From: Cardiocondyla obscurior
Lineage: Eukaryota; Arthropoda; Insecta; Hymenoptera; Formicidae
Reading direction: 5' to 3'
DNA length: 64,000 nt
NCBI RefSeq assembly: GCF_019399895.1
Contig: NC_091889.1
Location: 1,918,501 to 1,982,500, forward strand
Shown here: one piece after another, positions 9,941-21,293 of the stretch
Layout: the number at the start of each line of letters is the position of its first letter
Numbering within the stretch: the first letter of the stretch is position 1
Program-made: the position numbers and the translations under genes
Notes under the pieces: model-generated
Told to the model about the DNA's origin: nothing
Seen by the model: the letters and a program-made list of their open reading frames with translations, nothing else
Databases searched by the model: none

Positions 9941-10535
9941 TTATCTTTGGTATAGAGTTCTATGCACGGATAACAATTACTTTGTCGGAGCTTTGGTTTA
10001 TCAAAATTCGCTCTCGGCTTCAGCGTTAAGGTTTTTCGTTCGTCTCATTAGTAAGCCGCTAACTGTCATTACGGAAGCGTCGGTCGGATTAGACGAAAGG
10101 AAAGAGAAAAAAAAAAGAAAAGAAAGAAAGAGAAAGTAAATAGGAATTTATTTAAAGTTAAAGGTATATTACGTGTGTGTTCGTATGGTTTATTGTTCTC
10201 TTGTGTTTTTTAGTGGATACACAGCAATTTTGCTTTATCTGTGAGCAATGTTACTTGGCCTTTAGGCCGAGGGTGTGTTCTAACTGTATCGGGTTGCGGA
10301 TGCGGCACCAGGTAAGGTACTTGTGGCACCGCTTGGAACCGCGCCTGCAAATGCGGACAACAAGGGATTTAGAGTATCGCCAAGTGATTCTAGTCCCTGG
10401 CGATTTTATTCGTGAGTAGAAATATTTTTTATTGTGTTGTGTGTAATCTTGTTGTTGCTTTGTTTTAAAAAAATATGTATATATTTTTTTTGCTTATTGT
10501 CTAATTTGTTTTTTAGCTTATGCTTATCCTTATTG
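9941..10535 (-). other. pol-env junction and env leader remnants
   Basis: Between integrase and the readable env frame. The minus strand holds a pyrimidine-rich run (about 10100-10140) that could serve as a splice-acceptor tract, and short open segments with cysteines at about 9940-10010 that may belong to the env ectodomain. No intact frame is present. Confidence 0.4.
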
Positions 10536-11530
10536 CTAGTGTTCTATGAATGCTTTCAATCTATTCGCATGTACTCTAATTGTTTTTCTACCTTTCCTTA
10601 TACTATAATTAACATCGTTATGCTTATGTGTTATTATGTACGGTCTTATCCAAAGCGCATCTAAATTCTTGGACCGGCCGCGTCGAACTGTTTCGTCGTA
10701 AAGTAGGACGGAATCTCCGACTCTGAACTCGCGTTTTCGGGAATCTTTATCATAATTTTCTTTCGCTTTTTCTTTTTCGGTTTTCGCGTGATCGTGTGCG
10801 AGAGAGTTAGAAGCCCGTAATCGTTCGCGTAATTCATTCGCGTAATCGTCGTATGAATATGTTTCTTTCGGCGCGGTTTTCAGTGCTGTCGGTAATGTAG
10901 CACGATGTCCGTAGATGAGTTCGAAGGAGGTCAATCCGGTTGCCGTATGCGGGGTTGTGTTATATGTGAACATTGCGTATGGCAACCATTCATCCCAATC
11001 GGATTGATCTTCGTTAATGTAGTGCCGTAGATACTCGGCCAGTGTTCGATGCGATCGTTCGAGTGCGCCGTTAGTTTGCGGATGATATGCGATTGTTTGG
11101 ATTTTTTCAATCCGTAGTAATTTGCAAGTATTTTTGAAAATACTGCTCGTGAAGTTTGTTCTTTGATCGGAAAGGACGTATTCCGGTATTCCGTGTTTGA
11201 AAATTATTTGAGTCACGAACGCTTTTGCTACGGTCGCGCGGCTTCTTGGTTCGGGATAGGAATCGCTTTGCTAAATTTCGTGAGATTATCTTAAAACGTT
11301 AAAAAGTATTTATTGTTACTGTTCGTTATCGGTAGCGGTCCTACTATATCTAGGGCGCATTTTTCAAACGGTTTAGTCGGCGTGTCTGTAATTACTAGCG
11401 AAATTTTTTGTTTTCTTTAATAACTTATTTTTCTGGCACTGTTTGCATTTCTTTATGTATTCTTTTATGTCTCTTCTTATGCCTGGCCATTCGTGCTGTA
11501 ATCTGATGCGGTGTAGCGTACGTGTGATGC
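10536..11530 (-). pseudogene. Gypsy integrase
   Basis: The N-terminal zinc finger lies at about 11430-11560 on the minus strand (HEYH...KKCKQCQ, an HHCC pattern). The first catalytic Asp is in LDIVGPLP (about 11340-11365). The intact 226-codon part, 11216-10536, carries the second Asp in VLSDQRTNF and the Glu in NGALERSHRTL. The C-terminal GDSVLLYDE and RKGRKTIRVHANRLK match the usual tail of Gypsy integrases. Frameshifts between about 11220 and 11400 separate the first Asp from the rest. The enzyme would insert the reverse-transcribed DNA. Confidence 0.85.
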
Positions 11531-11542
11531 CTTGGTGTCCGC

Positions 11543-13044
11543 CTATCGGTGTGTTATGGTATTCGTGTATGAGTTTAGCCTTTTCTTCTTCTGAGTATGT
11601 GCTTTTTCTTTTAATATGTGTACTGAAAAATTTTCTTCTTGTTTCGAGAGGTTTCTGCTAAGCGCGTCCGCGTTCGTGTTCTTCTTTCCGTCCTTATGAA
11701 CTATTTCGTAATTATATTCTTCGAGTTTTAATCTCCATTTTGTCCGGCGGGAGCCGGGATCATTTACATTGAACAGCCAGATCAATGGTTTGTGATCTGT
11801 TACAATTGTAAATGTTGTCCCATAGATATAGGGTCGGAAATGTTTCACCGCCCATACTATCGCGAGTAACTCCTTCTCTGTCGTGCTATAGTTCTTTTCG
11901 GCCTTGTTTAATATGCGGCTTGCATATGCAATCGGATGATCCCTTCCTATCTCCCCTTGAGAGAGGATGGCTCCGATTATATGATCCAAGGCGTCCGTGG
12001 TAACGATAAATGGGCGCGTGAAATCGGGATATTTAAATATTGGCGCGGTAGTTAATTTTTTTTTTAATATCTTAAACGCGTTTTGTTGGTCCATTTCCCA
12101 GCGAAATTTTTCTTTTTTTTTCGTGAGCATTGTTAAGGGTTTTGCGATTTTCGAAAAGTCTTGTATGAATCTTTGGTAATATCCGGCTAGTCCGATAAAT
12201 GATTGTATATCTTTTAGTTTTTTTGGTACCGGAAAATTTTTTACTGCGGAAATTTTGGAAGAGTTGGGTCGAATTCCGTTTTCCGTGATCAGATGTCCGA
12301 GATAAAGTACTTCCTTCCGTAAAAATTCGCATTTGTCTGGTTGTAATTTTAAATTATTTTCTCGCAAATGTTTAAAAACGGCTTCGAGTCTCTTATTATG
12401 TTCCTTGAGCGTCGGTCTGTAAATGACTATATCGTCTAGATACACGAGACATTTAATACCGTGCAGGCCTGATAAGACTGAGTTCATCATGCGCTGAAAT
12501 GTAGCCGGTGCATTTTTAAGACCGAAGGGCATCCTGTTAAATTCATAATGACCCTCGGGTGTAGAAAACGCGGTTTTTTATTTGTGTTCTTCTTTCATCT
12601 GGATTTGGTGATATCCCGAAGAAAATCCAGGGTCGTAAAATATTTCGCGTGTCCAAGCTGATCGAGGATATCGGTCATGTTTGTAATAGGGAAGGAGTCG
12701 CCTATCGTGATGTCATTTAATTTCCTAAAATCGACGACTATCCTTAATTTTGGTTTTCCGGACGCGTCGGCTTTTTTGAGAACGACCAATATCGGTGCGT
12801 TCCATTGACTCGCGCTGGTTCTTAGAATTCCTTTGTCGAGCATCTTCTTTACCTGCTCTTTTACCTCTGCCTTGTGCTTCTCGGGCAGTCGGTAAGGGCG
12901 GCAGCTAATTGGCCTACTCTCCTTTTCTGTAATTATTTCGTGCGCGACGGATTCGGTGAAGGAAAGCGGATTGCCTTGCAAATGGAAGATATCGCAGAAA
13001 CTTTCGCAAATTTTTATTAACTCGCTTTTTCCCTCTTTATTCAA
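11543..13044 (-). pseudogene. Gypsy reverse transcriptase / RNase H
   Basis: 13044-12595 covers the RT fingers (KMLDKGILRTSASQWNAP, RIVVDFRKLND). A frameshift in a T run near 12600 and an in-frame TAA near 12573 break it. The frame resumes with MPFGLKNAPATFQR at 12532 and holds the active site CLVYLDDIVIY. RNase H residues follow: Asp in VTTDALDH, Glu in TEKELLAIVWA, Asp in IVTDHKPL and the final NADALSR. The motif set fits the 17.6/297 branch. The enzyme copies genomic RNA to DNA. Confidence 0.9.
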
Positions 13045-13066
13045 ATGTTTAATCCTAAGCTGTTCT

Positions 13067-13765
13067 TTAACGCTCTCTCCGTTGCTGTACTGCGGCTATT
13101 CCTGGCTTATCTTGTAACGCGAGCGCGCTGACTGTGCATATTTGCGGCTTTGCTTCTATGTGTAATACGGGTGTGAAAAATGGCACGGCTGTCTCTCGTG
13201 TATTTAATACGCTTATAGCACAGATATTATTTTCAGGAGCAACCAAACAATTTCCGATGAACACTCCGGGTTTAGGTTCATCGGCATATATTATTCCAAT
13301 TTGGTTGCTATCGGTCACGGCCTGTATTATCGTTTCGCTTCTCGGTGGTAGCGTCGTGCGAACGTATGGTTGTAACGGGATCGCGGCGCGATTAATTATC
13401 AAGATTCCGTTTTTGACGTCATATACGGTACGTTGCGCTTTAAGAAAATCCATCCCGAGTATCCCGTCGTACGCAATGGGAAATTCGTCGGGCACTACGT
13501 GCATAGTGTGCGAGATCGTGCTATCTCGCAAGTAAATTAATACACGCGTCGTTCCTATCGTTTGCACCTTATGTCCGGTCACGCCAGTTAGGGCCATCGA
13601 TTCGGTATAGATCGGTGTATCGCCCTTTAGCTTCCCCACCTTAACGAGGGTGATGGCTGCACCGGTGTCTAGCAAGAACGTCATCTTCCCGCCCGTGGCT
13701 TGCAATACGGGCAGGGTGACTAAGTCCAAATGACGATTCTTGTTGTCGTCCGAGATGTGTGACAC
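13067..13765 (-). CDS. Gypsy aspartic protease region
   Basis: A 232-codon open frame. The active site is FLLDTGAAITLV, near the N-terminus, and the second conserved region DGILGMDFL lies about 75 residues later. It is in the same frame as the zinc-knuckle ORF (14137-13913) but separated from it by stops. It is followed directly by the RT ORF in another frame. In the intact element it would be part of a Gag-Pol polyprotein and cleave it. Confidence 0.82.
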   Translation of the reverse strand: MSHISDDNKNRHLDLVTLPVLQATGGKMTFLLDTGAAITLVKVGKLKGDTPIYTESMALTGVTGHKVQTIGTTRVLIYLRDSTISHTMHVVPDEFPIAYDGILGMDFLKAQRTVYDVKNGILIINRAAIPLQPYVRTTLPPRSETIIQAVTDSNQIGIIYADEPKPGVFIGNCLVAPENNICAISVLNTRETAVPFFTPVLHIEAKPQICTVSALALQDKPGIAAVQQRRER

Positions 13766-13912
13766 CGCGCGGGCCGTGTCTCGTAACGGCGTGCTTCGTT
13801 ATCTCCGCGCGTATCGTCGTGTGTCGTTTGTCTCGTTGGCGCTCTCGCTCTCTTTTCCGGTACGGTTGAATGCACTGTGGTCGTGCGTCGGGGTGTTCGC
13901 GGGGGAACTCGG

Positions 13913-14137
13913 TTATCGCGTCGTGCTCCTTGCGGTGACTCTTGTGCTGTCTCTTTTTAATCTACGACATTCTTCGCGCGTATGATACGGCTTATTGCAA
14001 TAGTTGCAGAACTTATCCGTGGTGCTAACTCGCGGTATATTTTCGGCCCTGAGCAAGCCGTACCTGGGCGCGTATCTGCCGGTGCGGCACAGAAATTCCG
14101 GGTGCCCCTGTCTGCCGCATCTATTGCATGTTAGCAC
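13913..14137 (-). CDS. Gypsy nucleocapsid, two zinc knuckles
   Basis: Two CCHC knuckles are visible: CNRCGRQGHPEFLC and CNYCNKPYHTREEC, followed by a basic tail. It is the C-terminus of gag displaced into a new frame by a run of eight C residues (minus strand, about 14142-14149). It would bind genomic RNA. Confidence 0.85.
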   Translation of the reverse strand: MLTCNRCGRQGHPEFLCRTGRYAPRYGLLRAENIPRVSTTDKFCNYCNKPYHTREECRRLKRDSTRVTARSTTR

Positions 14138-15484
14138 GGTTGGGGGGGGCGGTTTGCCGGAGTGCGCGGAAAGTTTCGCTCGATGTACGCTCGCTCGTTA
14201 TATGTGCGTATGGGTGCGCTACGCTGTCTCTCTTCCGCTGCCGCTTCTGCTATCGCTTCTTGTAACGTCCTGTAGTTTCGCGACCGGACGATTGTTTGTA
14301 AATGCAGCAACAGACCCGTCTGGTAATTGTTTAATACTTGCTTCTGAAGCGAGTTCCATATCCCGCGTTTTTCGTCTGCTGAGTAGTTGGAGTCTTCGCT
14401 CAACGCGTCGTATAGCTCGGTTACCAGCGTGTCGGCTCGGGTTCCATACGTTTGCGTGCTTTCCCCCTTGCGCTGACGTAGCTGATTAAATTCTAGCTGG
14501 AGGTGTCCTGTACCTCGTCGCTGTACGTAGCCTTCTTCGATTTCACGTATAAAATGCGCAAAATTTAAAATTTGTTTCGATTCGAATCGCGAGAGTGCCC
14601 GTCCCGTGAGTTTTGTATAAAGTATGGCCGCCAGTACTTCGTCCACGTCTTCCGGGTCTAGTTTTCGCGCTGCATACTCGCATGCCTTGACAAACTTTTT
14701 CACGTTGCTTTTGCTCCCGTCAAACGTGGGTATGAAACCGATTGCGTTTTGCAACGTTAAATATTGCCGCGGGTTGTTAAGAGAATGTCGGACATCTCTT
14801 TGGGGCCGTCGCGGGGGTGGCACGGGGTGCTGCAATGAGTCCGCCGTTCTGTTGAGCCTGCTGCCGTATCTTTGCGCGAGGTATTCATTTTCCAACCTCT
14901 CTACTCGTGTTGCGGTAAGCGATATCGCGTCAAGTATTTTCAGCATCGCGTCGTCGCACGTCGTGCCGCCTTGTCGCGAGATCGGTGAGGAGTGTCGGTA
15001 CTGCGGCTGTTATATTAGTGTTCGCGCTGGGTTCCGTGTTGCCGATGGAGTTTTCACCGTGTGAGGTTCGCGCTCTCGCGCCTTCCCCGCCTGTAAGCGA
15101 GGGCTCGTTCCTATCGCCTTTATCGGTCATCATAAATACGAACCGCTGGTCTTCGAGCGCAAATATTTCGCTCACTATCGATCCTATTGACGATAGGCGA
15201 CTTTGATTACCGGGTTCCTCAACTTCTCGGTAGTTCACGAAACTCGCGTTGCCAGAATACATGGGTACAGAGAGGGAGATTCCGTTTGTAAATTTGTATA
15301 TTGCGCTATCGCGGTCCAAGATTTCGTCGTCTACTGTTATTTCGCGGATAAAACTTCGCGTTTGATTCGTCGATCTATACGGAATTCTTTTAAAGATCGG
15401 TTGTAGGTTTTCGGGCTCGGTAATGCCGTTCAACCAAGATAGGCGCGACGTGTGACAATGTAAAAGGAATTCGCCGTGGTACAT
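14131..15484 (-). pseudogene. Gypsy gag (matrix/capsid), two frames
   Basis: The upstream frame 15484-14930 (184 codons) overlaps the downstream frame 14946-14131 (271 codons) by about 17 bp in a different phase. The downstream part has a Gypsy capsid layout: a coil-like start, FIPTFDGSKSNVKKFVKACE, then AILYTKLTGRAL and QTYGTRADTLVTEL. The upstream segment is unrecognised and may be a matrix-like leader, or a separate frame joined by a frameshift. The gene lies just inside the 5' LTR and primer site, as expected. Confidence 0.75.
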
Positions 15485-15855
15485 ATAATCTTATTCGCTT
15501 TTCGCCTTGCATGCATATATATAACTAACTTACAATAGCGCCGGTAACAGCATGCTGCTTGGTAGCTGATGAGTCGCGATGTTTTCAGCTTGGCTGCTCG
15601 TACGCTTCTCTGTCTCGTAGTCTGTCTGCTTGGCTGCTTATCTGCGTGGCTCCTGCTTCGTAGTTACGTTGGTCAGGGGATGCTCAGGTTTCACGTCCGG
15701 CTCTCCTTTGCCTCTGGTATTCTTCTATCTTCTCATTCATGAATGAGTTTTCATAAATTTTTTATTTGTTTGTTGCAGAGGTCCCGCACTACCAGTCAGA
15801 CGCCCAGTAGGTGTGAGGGCGACGACGCAAGAGCGACTTAACTCCGGAGGGCGAA

Positions 15856-15872
15856 TCCCACCGTTGCCACCA
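15856..15872 (-). promoter_or_regulatory. Primer-binding site, tRNA-Leu type
   Basis: On the minus strand, two bases after the LTR, TGGTGGCAACGGTGGGA follows. Its complement ends in CCA and resembles the 3' end of insect tRNA-Leu (AAG/UAG type) with one or two differences. This is a comparison from general knowledge of tRNA 3' ends. Confidence 0.6.
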
Positions 15873-15874
15873 GT

Positions 15875-16285
15875 TGTTGCACCGTGAGGGTGCCGTGGGG
15901 TTTGTTCTCCTGAGGAACTTGGTTAAAAGTCGTGAATAAAAGTCGTCTTATGATATCTTGAGTTTTCTTTTATTTTCCTTCTTTTTACAGATGGCCACTT
16001 CGCACTAACTATTTTATTATAAATTCTACGCGTAAATCTTGATTGCGACTGACTGTCCGGGCCGCGGCTGCCCCTATATATCTTCTACTGTTGCCATGCC
16101 AAAATTCATGGCAATCAGCAGAATCGCGGGTGGCAACCGCGATTGTCCTTGGACTTCGCGTCCCGGCCGGAAATGCCGGGTTACCTTGATCGGCGGTATT
16201 CTGCCGATCAAGCTAAACGGTCGCGCGCGTGCGACATTCCGGCGTTATTCCCGAGCCTCTGTTGCTAAGGGCTCGGAATATAACA
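15875..16285 (-). repeat. 5' LTR of the env-bearing Gypsy
   Basis: 411 bp with TGTT...AACA ends. It is clearly related, with indels, to the solo LTR at 62552-62972. A shared conserved block begins GTCCGGGCCGCGGCTGCCCC and contains the palindrome TTGATCGGCGG...CCGATCAA. It fixes the element's orientation as minus. Confidence 0.85.
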
Positions 16286-16496
16286 ATCCGGAACCAAGAG
16301 AGGTTAGAGACCCTCTCCTGGAGCTCCTACGCAGGGCCTGTAACTCCGTGGACAGATCCTGTTCCGGAAGGGGCCTACTCCATCGGCCCTGACCATTTCG
16401 AACCAGAAGAGATCAGGAGACAGGCAGCTCGTTCTGCTCCTGATTCTCACTTTTTTATATATTACCCCGGGGTGAAATTTTCTTTCCTGGCCCCGA
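16286..16496. other. Unassigned GC-rich sequence
   Basis: Moderately GC-rich DNA beyond the LTR. Short frames such as 16229-16636 are not supported as genes. Confidence 0.4.
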
Positions 16497-16521
16497 TGCA
16501 CGCACACGCACGCACACGCGC

Positions 16522-16557
<36 letters not shown>

Positions 16558-16578
16558 GCGCACACACACACACACTTC
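16497..16578. repeat. CA/CG dinucleotide-type simple repeat
   Basis: A run of alternating CAxGCACG units turning into (CA)n at 16560-16576. Confidence 0.95.
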
Positions 16579-17131
16579 TGTAAATTATTTTTTTAATTTT
16601 TTCTGCCAGCACGTTAATTTTATTTTTATATTTTAAACGAAACGACTAATTTTAAAATTGTTAATTCTGTCTGCCAAAACGCTAAAATCCTTTTTATAAT
16701 TTGGAACATAATGATTAGTATTAAATTTGTTAATTTTGTTTTGAAATTCTGAGTTAATCATTTTATAATTACCCTCATTATTCTCCATAAGCGAATAATC
16801 ACGCCTAGTTCTATTTCAGAGAATAAGGATTCACTTCCTTTCTCTAAAAAAGAACCAACTACGCGCTCAAGCTAAATCTGAAATTATTGAATATTTAATC
16901 TGCGCGTAAAATAGCGTGGTTTCGAATCTCGAATCCCACGCAAAATTTGGTGGTGCGTCAATTCCCTACCTTACCCACGAATGCCTTTCCTGAGAATTTC
17001 CTCCAAATAATCATTTAATAAAAATATAATCCTCTTGACGTAACAATACAATTAATAAATATTCTTAAAATTTTGCATTAAGTGTAAAAATTTGTTTGTT
17101 GCTTTTAACTTGTATTTATATATTTTTACAG
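16579..17131. other. No gene recognised
   Basis: AT-rich. A tRNA-like phrase, GGTTTCGAATCTCGAATCC, occurs near 16919 but has no supporting stems. Confidence 0.4.
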
Positions 17132-20082
17132 ATATTCTGAAACAGCCGCAAGTCTCATATGTTTTCTTGAAATCTACATTATACCGTCAAAGAATGAAAC
17201 TTCGTCCAGCTTGACCGAAAGATATGAATACTCTTGCTGCAAATTTATCAATGTACAAACCACTTGAAAGATATTATAAAGAAGATGTAACTTGCACAGA
17301 TGGAAAGAAAGCATTAATATTTACTAGTGATCAGTTGTTACAAGAATTAGAGTAATCAACTGAACTTTACATGGATGGTACATTTAATGTAAGTTTATAT
17401 ATGGTGTTTTAATTAATTTAATTTTTAATATTAAAAGAACACAACTTAAACGTAATACATTATTTAAAATATTATATTTACAGATTGTTCCACGTGTACT
17501 GTTAATGAGTCAATTGTATACAATCCATACTCGATATCATAATGCAGTAAGTATAAATTGCCTAGTAAAAACATTTGTAATTAGCTATATTTTACTGTAC
17601 TAGATGTACCTTACACCAATCTCAAATGTCTTCTTTTAATCTCTCTTCTTTTTTATAAAATATAATATTTAATATACAAAATAAATTAATAGAATATTAT
17701 ATAAAAAAATTAGATTTTACATCTGTGTTTTTTCGTACACACTTATATGTTAGTAAACCTGGTTAATTTTGTAATAATAAATAATGCACTATAAAATTTA
17801 CAGGGTATTGCTGTGGTCTTTATTCTGTGTAAAAATCGTTCTAGCAACATGTTCTTAATGACTGACTATGAGAACGCAGCTATGAAAATGCTAAAAGAGA
17901 AATTTCCAGCAGCAGAAGCACATGGGTGCTGGTTTCATTGTAATCAGGTATTATAATATTACAAAATGTAATAATTTGTTTGCTATTTATAGTTTATTTA
18001 TTCATATAGAGTATTCTTTAAATTAAAACTATGTAATTTACTTATAGGCACTTTTGCGTAAATGGAAACGATTAGGACTGATAAATACATCAAGAAATAT
18101 TTTATCAATGACCATGACTATGGCATTGATTCCTTCTTATTATTTTGAGAAAGCACTTTCCTATATACAAATTAAAGTTGATCAAATGTCTCACGCATAT
18201 CCTGCTCTTAATGAGTTTTTAACGTATGTGCGCAAAAGTTGGTTACCTTTGGCATCAAAAGTCAGTGTTTTTGACTGTCCTGTAAGGACAAATAATATAA
18301 CAGAAAGTTTGTACAGTGTTGCGAAAAGAAAATTTAGTAAAGCGCACGAAAACGTTTGAAACTTCTTAGGTATTATTGTATTTTTCAGTATACTACTTTA
18401 TATTATAAAGTTACTACATTAATAAAACGTTTTTTTTCTTTTAGATAATCTAGGAAAATTAATTGCAGATGAAGAGATAAAGCTAAAACGCTTGAGAGTA
18501 ACCGAAATAAATAATCGAACAAATGCTAAAACTAAATGCCGAGACAACAAAATACTAGAAGCTCAAAGAAACCTTACAGCAGGCAGGTTAGTAAATACAC
18601 AATAAAAAGACATATGACAATAGATTTTATTGATGTTGACTTATACAGTTGTCTAAAAATTTGTACTTATTTTGATCCATTTTCTGATATCAAACTGATT
18701 AAAAATGAAACAATTAATTTTAAAATTACTTTAAATATGTATTACAATTAATATAAATGTATCTTTTATTTCTTGTAGAATCGATTTGAATCACTTCTTA
18801 CGTCTCTTCAGCGACAGATATAAAACAATTTTGCAAATTGAACTATTAAATCGTATGTTTATTTTCATTAATAAATAAAGTTGAATCTATTTCTAAATTC
18901 TGTTATGTAAGAATAAAATTATTTGTATGTTTCAGAAGATAATACAGATATAAATAATGCATTATCTGTTAAAGATAATAATCATACTACATGTACTGAC
19001 ATTAACGAAACCACAATATACGAGGCACAACAAACTGTAACAATTCAAACACCTTTACGAGACATTACAAATCGTAAAGTCAATAATAATTTACATATAG
19101 AACATCAAACAAGAACAGAAACATTATTCATTATTGAAGAAGGTAGATAGACAAACCTTAAAAAGTATTTCTTAAAATTACACATAAAAAACTTGTGACA
19201 AAATTATACTTCAATTCCTATTACACTTACATTTTTAATCACACGTATTTTTATTTTAAATTTACAGAAAATATGGGTACAAAATCCGAAAGCGCTTCAA
19301 ATTCAAATAAAAATTTACATATATTCGACCACAATTATCACAAGTCAATGCAGTTGTAAAAAAATACTAGGTATTATATTAAAACTTTTGTTCAAGTACC
19401 AGTAAAGAAAATGCCTCAAATACGCTCTAAATATGGACGCGACACCTGAAACAAATCAGTCAAGAAATAATCGTACTACATACATGGTATTGTACAATTA
19501 AAATTTATATAATAAGTATAACTATAACTTCTAGCATGTATGTGTGCGTATACTACTAAAATTTTATTTGCTTTCTTTATAGATAAAGAAACACATGGAG
19601 AGAACATACACGAAATCTTGAAAGACAAGACAAATGGAGAGGACATACACGAAATCTCGGAAAATGAAACAAATGAAGAGGACATACACGAAATCTCGGA
19701 AAACAAAACAAATGAAGAAGATATACACGAAACCTCAGAAGACAAAACAAATGAGGAACAAGTAAAAGAAATCACGGAAGAGGTGATATATGACGAAGAT
19801 ATATATCTAATCCCGGAAGATGACTACAGTTATTTGGATGATACTCTCGAAACAGAAAATTTATTATTTTATCCTGTAGATTGGAATGCAACGAATAATC
19901 AAAGTAAATCAAATAATTCTTCAGACACATGCACAGTATGCTTTACAGACGAGCGCACACACGCTTTCGTACCTTGTGGTCATTTGGCTTGTTGCCTTTC
20001 ATGTATCGAAAGTTTAAAAAATAATCGATGTCCCATATGCAACGTATCATACGAAACCTATACGAGGATTAGAAGACCCTAG
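17132..20082 (+). pseudogene. MULE transposase relic leading into a RING exon
   Basis: Candidate exons with GT-AG borders and matching phase: 17132-17388, 17484-17546, 17804-17947, 18048-18369, 18445-18596, 18779-18852, 18936-19142, from 19268, and 19583-20082. The early exons read as a Mutator-like (MULE) transposase: LYMDGTFN (first Asp), MTDYENAA (second Asp), HGCWFHCNQ, and RTNNITESLYSVAKR. In-frame stops at 17212-17214, 17353-17355, about 18357 and about 19346 show decay. The last exon encodes an acidic repeat tract and a C-terminal C3HC4 RING, CTVCFTDE...CGH...CLSC...CPIC, of the IAP/MDM2 type (E3 ubiquitin ligase fold). Whether the RING belongs to the same transcript is inferred only from splice phase and order. 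Confidence 0.6.
19617..19775 (+). repeat. 39-bp coding tandem repeat
   Basis: Four diverged 13-residue units of the type TNEEDIHEISENK precede the RING domain in the exon at 19583-20082. They are acidic and Glu/Asn-rich. Confidence 0.8.
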
Positions 20083-20330
20083 CTCACCCATGACGGCATT
20101 TTCAGTACTGGTCTACAAACTTGCTTTCAAAGGATGTACGCTCTTAGTCGTGAGAAACTAACCACCTATCACATTAGATTATTCTCTTGGAGTTCTCATA
20201 CAATTGCTCACATTTATTACGGCTTAGAGCTTAAATTCTTTTTCGGCAAAGTTGTAGTCCAAGGCTTATGTAAAAAAATCTTATATTTAAAAAATAAAAC
20301 CTCGGAATGTGTTACTCTTTGTACGTTTTA

Positions 20331-20830
20331 ACGCTGTCTCGCTATATAAACTTGTAGAAAGTTCGTGATATTGAACGAACGCTAATGTGTCTCGACTCTA
20401 TGTTAATGGTTTTACCGTTAAAATTACTTTTGTTTCTGTTCATCGATTACAAATACGTGCAATGGATATAAATGTTATTTTGTTTTGGCGATTTAAAAGT
20501 ACATTTTTATATAGCGTTGTCGTACAGCATGCAGCGACTCTTAATTACAATTCCGGTGCATAGGTTGTAAAACGGATTAATGCACATAGCGTCGTTTACG
20601 CATTTTGTATTGTGATATGTAGATTTAGACGCTGTGTCGCTATATAAACTTGTAGAAAGTACGTGATATTGAACGAACGCTAATGTGTCTCGACTTTATG
20701 GTTAATAGTTTTATCGTTAAAATTACTTTTGTTTCTGTTCGTCAATTACAATTGTATATAAATGTTATTTTGTTTTGTTGATTTTAAAATACGTTTTTAT
20801 GTAGTCGTACAGCACGCAGCGATTCTTGTC
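20331..20830. repeat. Diverged tandem duplication, 298-bp period
   Basis: The unit begins ACGCTGTCTCGCTATATAAA at 20331 and recurs at 20629 as ACGCTGTGTCGCTATATAAA. Both copies run about 205 bp to a GTCGTACAGCA motif. Non-coding; each start has a TATATAAA phrase. Confidence 0.85.
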
Positions 20831-21293
20831 ATTTGATGAAAGCTTTTTGGTTACATATATTTCTTTTTATTATATCTGTAATAAAGACGCATTAATTTTA
20901 TGTAAAATTTTAAATTAAACCGTCTGCTGTACAACATTGAGACTAATTATAATTATAATATGCCTAACCAGTTATTGGTCTTTAATTATTACCGTTTTTC
21001 TCTTTTTATTTATCTCACTGTGTTTCACATAAATCGCCATCCATAAGAAATATGATGATATAAATTTTGTTTCATTATTTTATTTTTTTTTCTTGTAAAT
21101 TTCACTGTTATAATATCATAACCTAAAATAAAAATTATCCGCAAACAACCTAACGTTTGTACATATAGAAAAGTGAAATGCAATATCTTAATTATTAAAC
21201 TGCAGAAAATATATTCTGTATTAATTTACTCAAAGACATCACAATTAATTTATTTTTTATTATATATATATATATATTTTTTATTATATATAT
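20831..21293. other. AT-rich, no gene seen
   Basis: Low-complexity AT-rich sequence ending in a TA-rich run next to the solo LTR. Confidence 0.5.

Larger units (their letters stand above)
8082..16285 (-). mobile_element. Gypsy element with env (17.6/errantivirus-like), 3' LTR missing
   Basis: Read on the minus strand from 16285: 5' LTR, tRNA-Leu-type primer site, gag, zinc knuckles, protease, RT/RNase H, integrase and envelope. The RT motifs resemble the 17.6/297 branch of insect Gypsy elements. The 3' LTR and polypurine tract are missing; the sequence ends at the envelope stop where DIRS copy 1 begins. Every ORF boundary carries a frameshift or stop, so this is a dead provirus. A related solo LTR lies at 62552-62972 in the same orientation. 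Confidence 0.88.

Noticed and set aside
16919..16960. tRNA gene suggested by GGTTTCGAATCTCGAATCC
   Set aside because: No acceptor or anticodon stem can be formed around it.
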